Assembly (NCBI GenBank): GCA_008360955.1
Contig: LUCM01005553.1
Span: 1-64,000 of the forward strand
DNA: 64,000 nucleotides
From: Fasciolopsis buskii
Taxonomy: Eukaryota; Platyhelminthes; Trematoda; Plagiorchiida; Fasciolidae
Reading direction: 5' to 3'
The notes beneath the pieces are model-generated. The model worked only from the letters and a program-made list of their open reading frames with translations, was not told the origin of the DNA and made no database searches. Made by a program: the position numbers and the translations under genes. Of the stretch, positions 62,470-64,000 are shown piece after piece. The first letter of the stretch is position 1; each line of letters starts with the position of its first letter.

Positions 62470-64000
62470 GGCTGAAACATGGTCATGATTTAACTGGATG
62501 CCTGCTGGATAATGGTCAGTGAGGGTTCTGTAGATACTGATTCTGGGAGGTGTGGAACGAAAAGCGGATCGGGTGGAAATACGAGAAAGTCACTTTGAGA
62601 GGTTTTCGTGCAGACAATGGGTGGGATCTGAAGGAACCGGGTGAACAAACGTTTCACATGTGGATAATGACGATCACATGGTCCATTCGGCGGTCCTTTT
62701 AGTAGTATGCAGGGCACGGGGCTGATAAATTATGGTCGCAGCAGGGAATTTTAAAGTCTTTCCTGAGTAAACCTATGAAAACAACGAGAAAACAGTGAAG
62801 TAGAAGTGGAAAAACAGTAATATACCAAGTGGCAGACGCTGATTTGTTTTACTTGCAGTGTTGATGCCTTCCGACTGGAGGTGACAAACCTCAAAGGTTC
62901 TTTGCACAGGTGAAAATCTTAGAAGATCACTTCAAATCTCATGAATTTTTTCAGATATTTCAGATATTTCGTAGAATCAACTGGCGCAAGTATTTCTGAG
63001 GAGATGAATGACATTTTAGAGAGGAAGGCTAACCGGGTGTAAGAGAGAGAGAGAGAGTAGGCGTTTAAACCACTACGATGCGTGGAGGTTTAAGTTGGTA
63101 CAGAAAATTCTTAAGTAAAATACAAGCTATTGGAAAAACTTTGAAAGTATTCATAGCTAGAAACAGCTTAAGAGAGGGAAAAGTCATCAGCATAATTAAA
63201 CAGGTGACTGGGAGGGCTAGTTGATAAGTCCACTGATGTACGTAGAGAGGAGATACGACAAAAGGGCCGCATCCTGAAACACGCCTAAGTTGTTAATCAA
63301 CGGCTTTGGTGTTTTACCTTCCAGTCATATGCACTGGGTTCAGTTAGTAAAATAATCAGACAACCATGCTAATGAGGGCCTGTTGCACCCAAATGTTTCC
63401 AGTTTGTGACATAAAAGAGGTCGTGGGACCACATCAAATGCACAAGAATAGTCTAGAAAAGCGCAACGTACAGATTTCATTATTGCGTCTAAAGACACGA
63501 ATGTGATGAATAAGGGAGGCAACAGCTTCTAAAGTGGACCTACTAACTGAAAAGATTCGTCAGGTGGATTCATAAAGAACAAAGACGCTCAAGCACAGGT
63601 TGGAATACGTTACGGCAATGGAGTAAAATGTTGGCTGAAGCAAGAAAATCAACGGAGTTTTGGATGGGAATGGTAGTAATGCATTTATGGCAGTTAAGGG
63701 CAGGAAATAGTCTAATATTGTGTCAATCAGAATAGTGAACGCGTCAGTTAGAGCCATAGCAGCTTGCCCCATCAGGACCAACCCCTATGGTAATTTTATT
63801 GGTGTGGGAAAGCTTAAACATCTTTTCCCCTAAAATATTTGCTGTGGTGTCGTCACGCTGTACAAACGTAATTAAGATTTGAATTGAAGGATGGACGAAG
63901 GAGCAGTAAATACTGCAGACATCTGGAGCACATTTCACACGTCGCTTTTTCTTCCCGTAGATCAGTGAATACCTTGCCATAAGGCTCTGCGGCTGTTACC
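62470..64000 (-). mobile_element. CR1-like retrotransposon remnant, truncated by the window edge
   Basis: Read on the minus strand from 64000 downward: NKITIGVGPDGASCYGSN near 63800-63750 (the GPDGIP motif of CR1 reverse transcriptase), CAFLDYSCAFDVVPRPLLCH near 63465-63410, SLAWLSDYFTN near 63375-63340, and a catalytic box NYADDFSLS with YADD at 63183-63194. The 3' part near 62700 (ILLKGPPNGPC) resembles the equivalent part of the 14 kb copy (TTTTAGTAGTATG shared). Stops and frame changes are present. The endonuclease would lie beyond the window. Confidence 0.8.
63041..63058. repeat. (GA)n short microsatellite
   Basis: Eight GA units inside the CR1-like remnant. Confidence 0.85.

Overview
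The window looks like nuclear DNA from a flatworm, most likely a digenean trematode. The evidence is a conserved animal gene split into five short exons by very long introns, AT microsatellites, and many decayed RTE-like and CR1-like non-LTR retrotransposons of the kind common in fluke genomes. There is no bacterial-style gene packing, rRNA, CRISPR array or operon. The species cannot be fixed from the sequence alone.

The one gene I can name is the 3' part of TRAPPC12 (TTC15), a TPR subunit of the TRAPP vesicle-tethering complex, on the + strand. Five exons are supported by homology, splice sites and phase: 12900-13012, 21513-21694, 28348-28448, 44768-44855 and 48410-48787 (stop codon at 48785-48787). 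The first four junction phases are consistent except between exons 1 and 2, where 0 meets 1, so at least one exon between 13013 and 21512 is still unidentified. The N-terminal exons lie further upstream, either in the first 12.9 kb (where I could not find them) or outside the window. Last-exon homology ends with the family C-terminus, but a serine-rich stretch of about 40 residues interrupts the last TPR.

Layout: 1-3.4 kb, nothing recognised; 3.4-5.8 kb, CR1-like remnant (+); 6.1-7.9 kb, RTE-like remnant (+) with a GAT-repeat 3' end; 9.2-9.7 kb, repeat family B (-); 10.1-11.4 kb, RTE-like remnant (-); 12.2 kb, tRNA-derived SINE; 12.9-48.8 kb, TRAPPC12 with introns holding a CR1-like remnant (-), several copies of repeat family A, RTE-like remnants on both strands, repeat B copies, two more SINE copies and a duplicated intron segment bounded by TA repeats. 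Beyond 48.8 kb: possible TRAPPC12 3' UTR, an RTE-like fragment (+), a tRNA-like SINE, a plausible unassigned minus-strand coding exon (56114-56266), a degraded repeat A copy, an RTE tail (-) and a CR1-like remnant running off the right edge (-).

No new biological system is evident. The best leads are the near-identical inverted repeat A copies that flank TRAPPC12 exons 2-3 in the same transcript, the insertion in the last TPR, the three-copy tRNA-derived SINE family, and the unassigned minus-strand exon. All identities come from reading translations and eye alignment; no database search was run.
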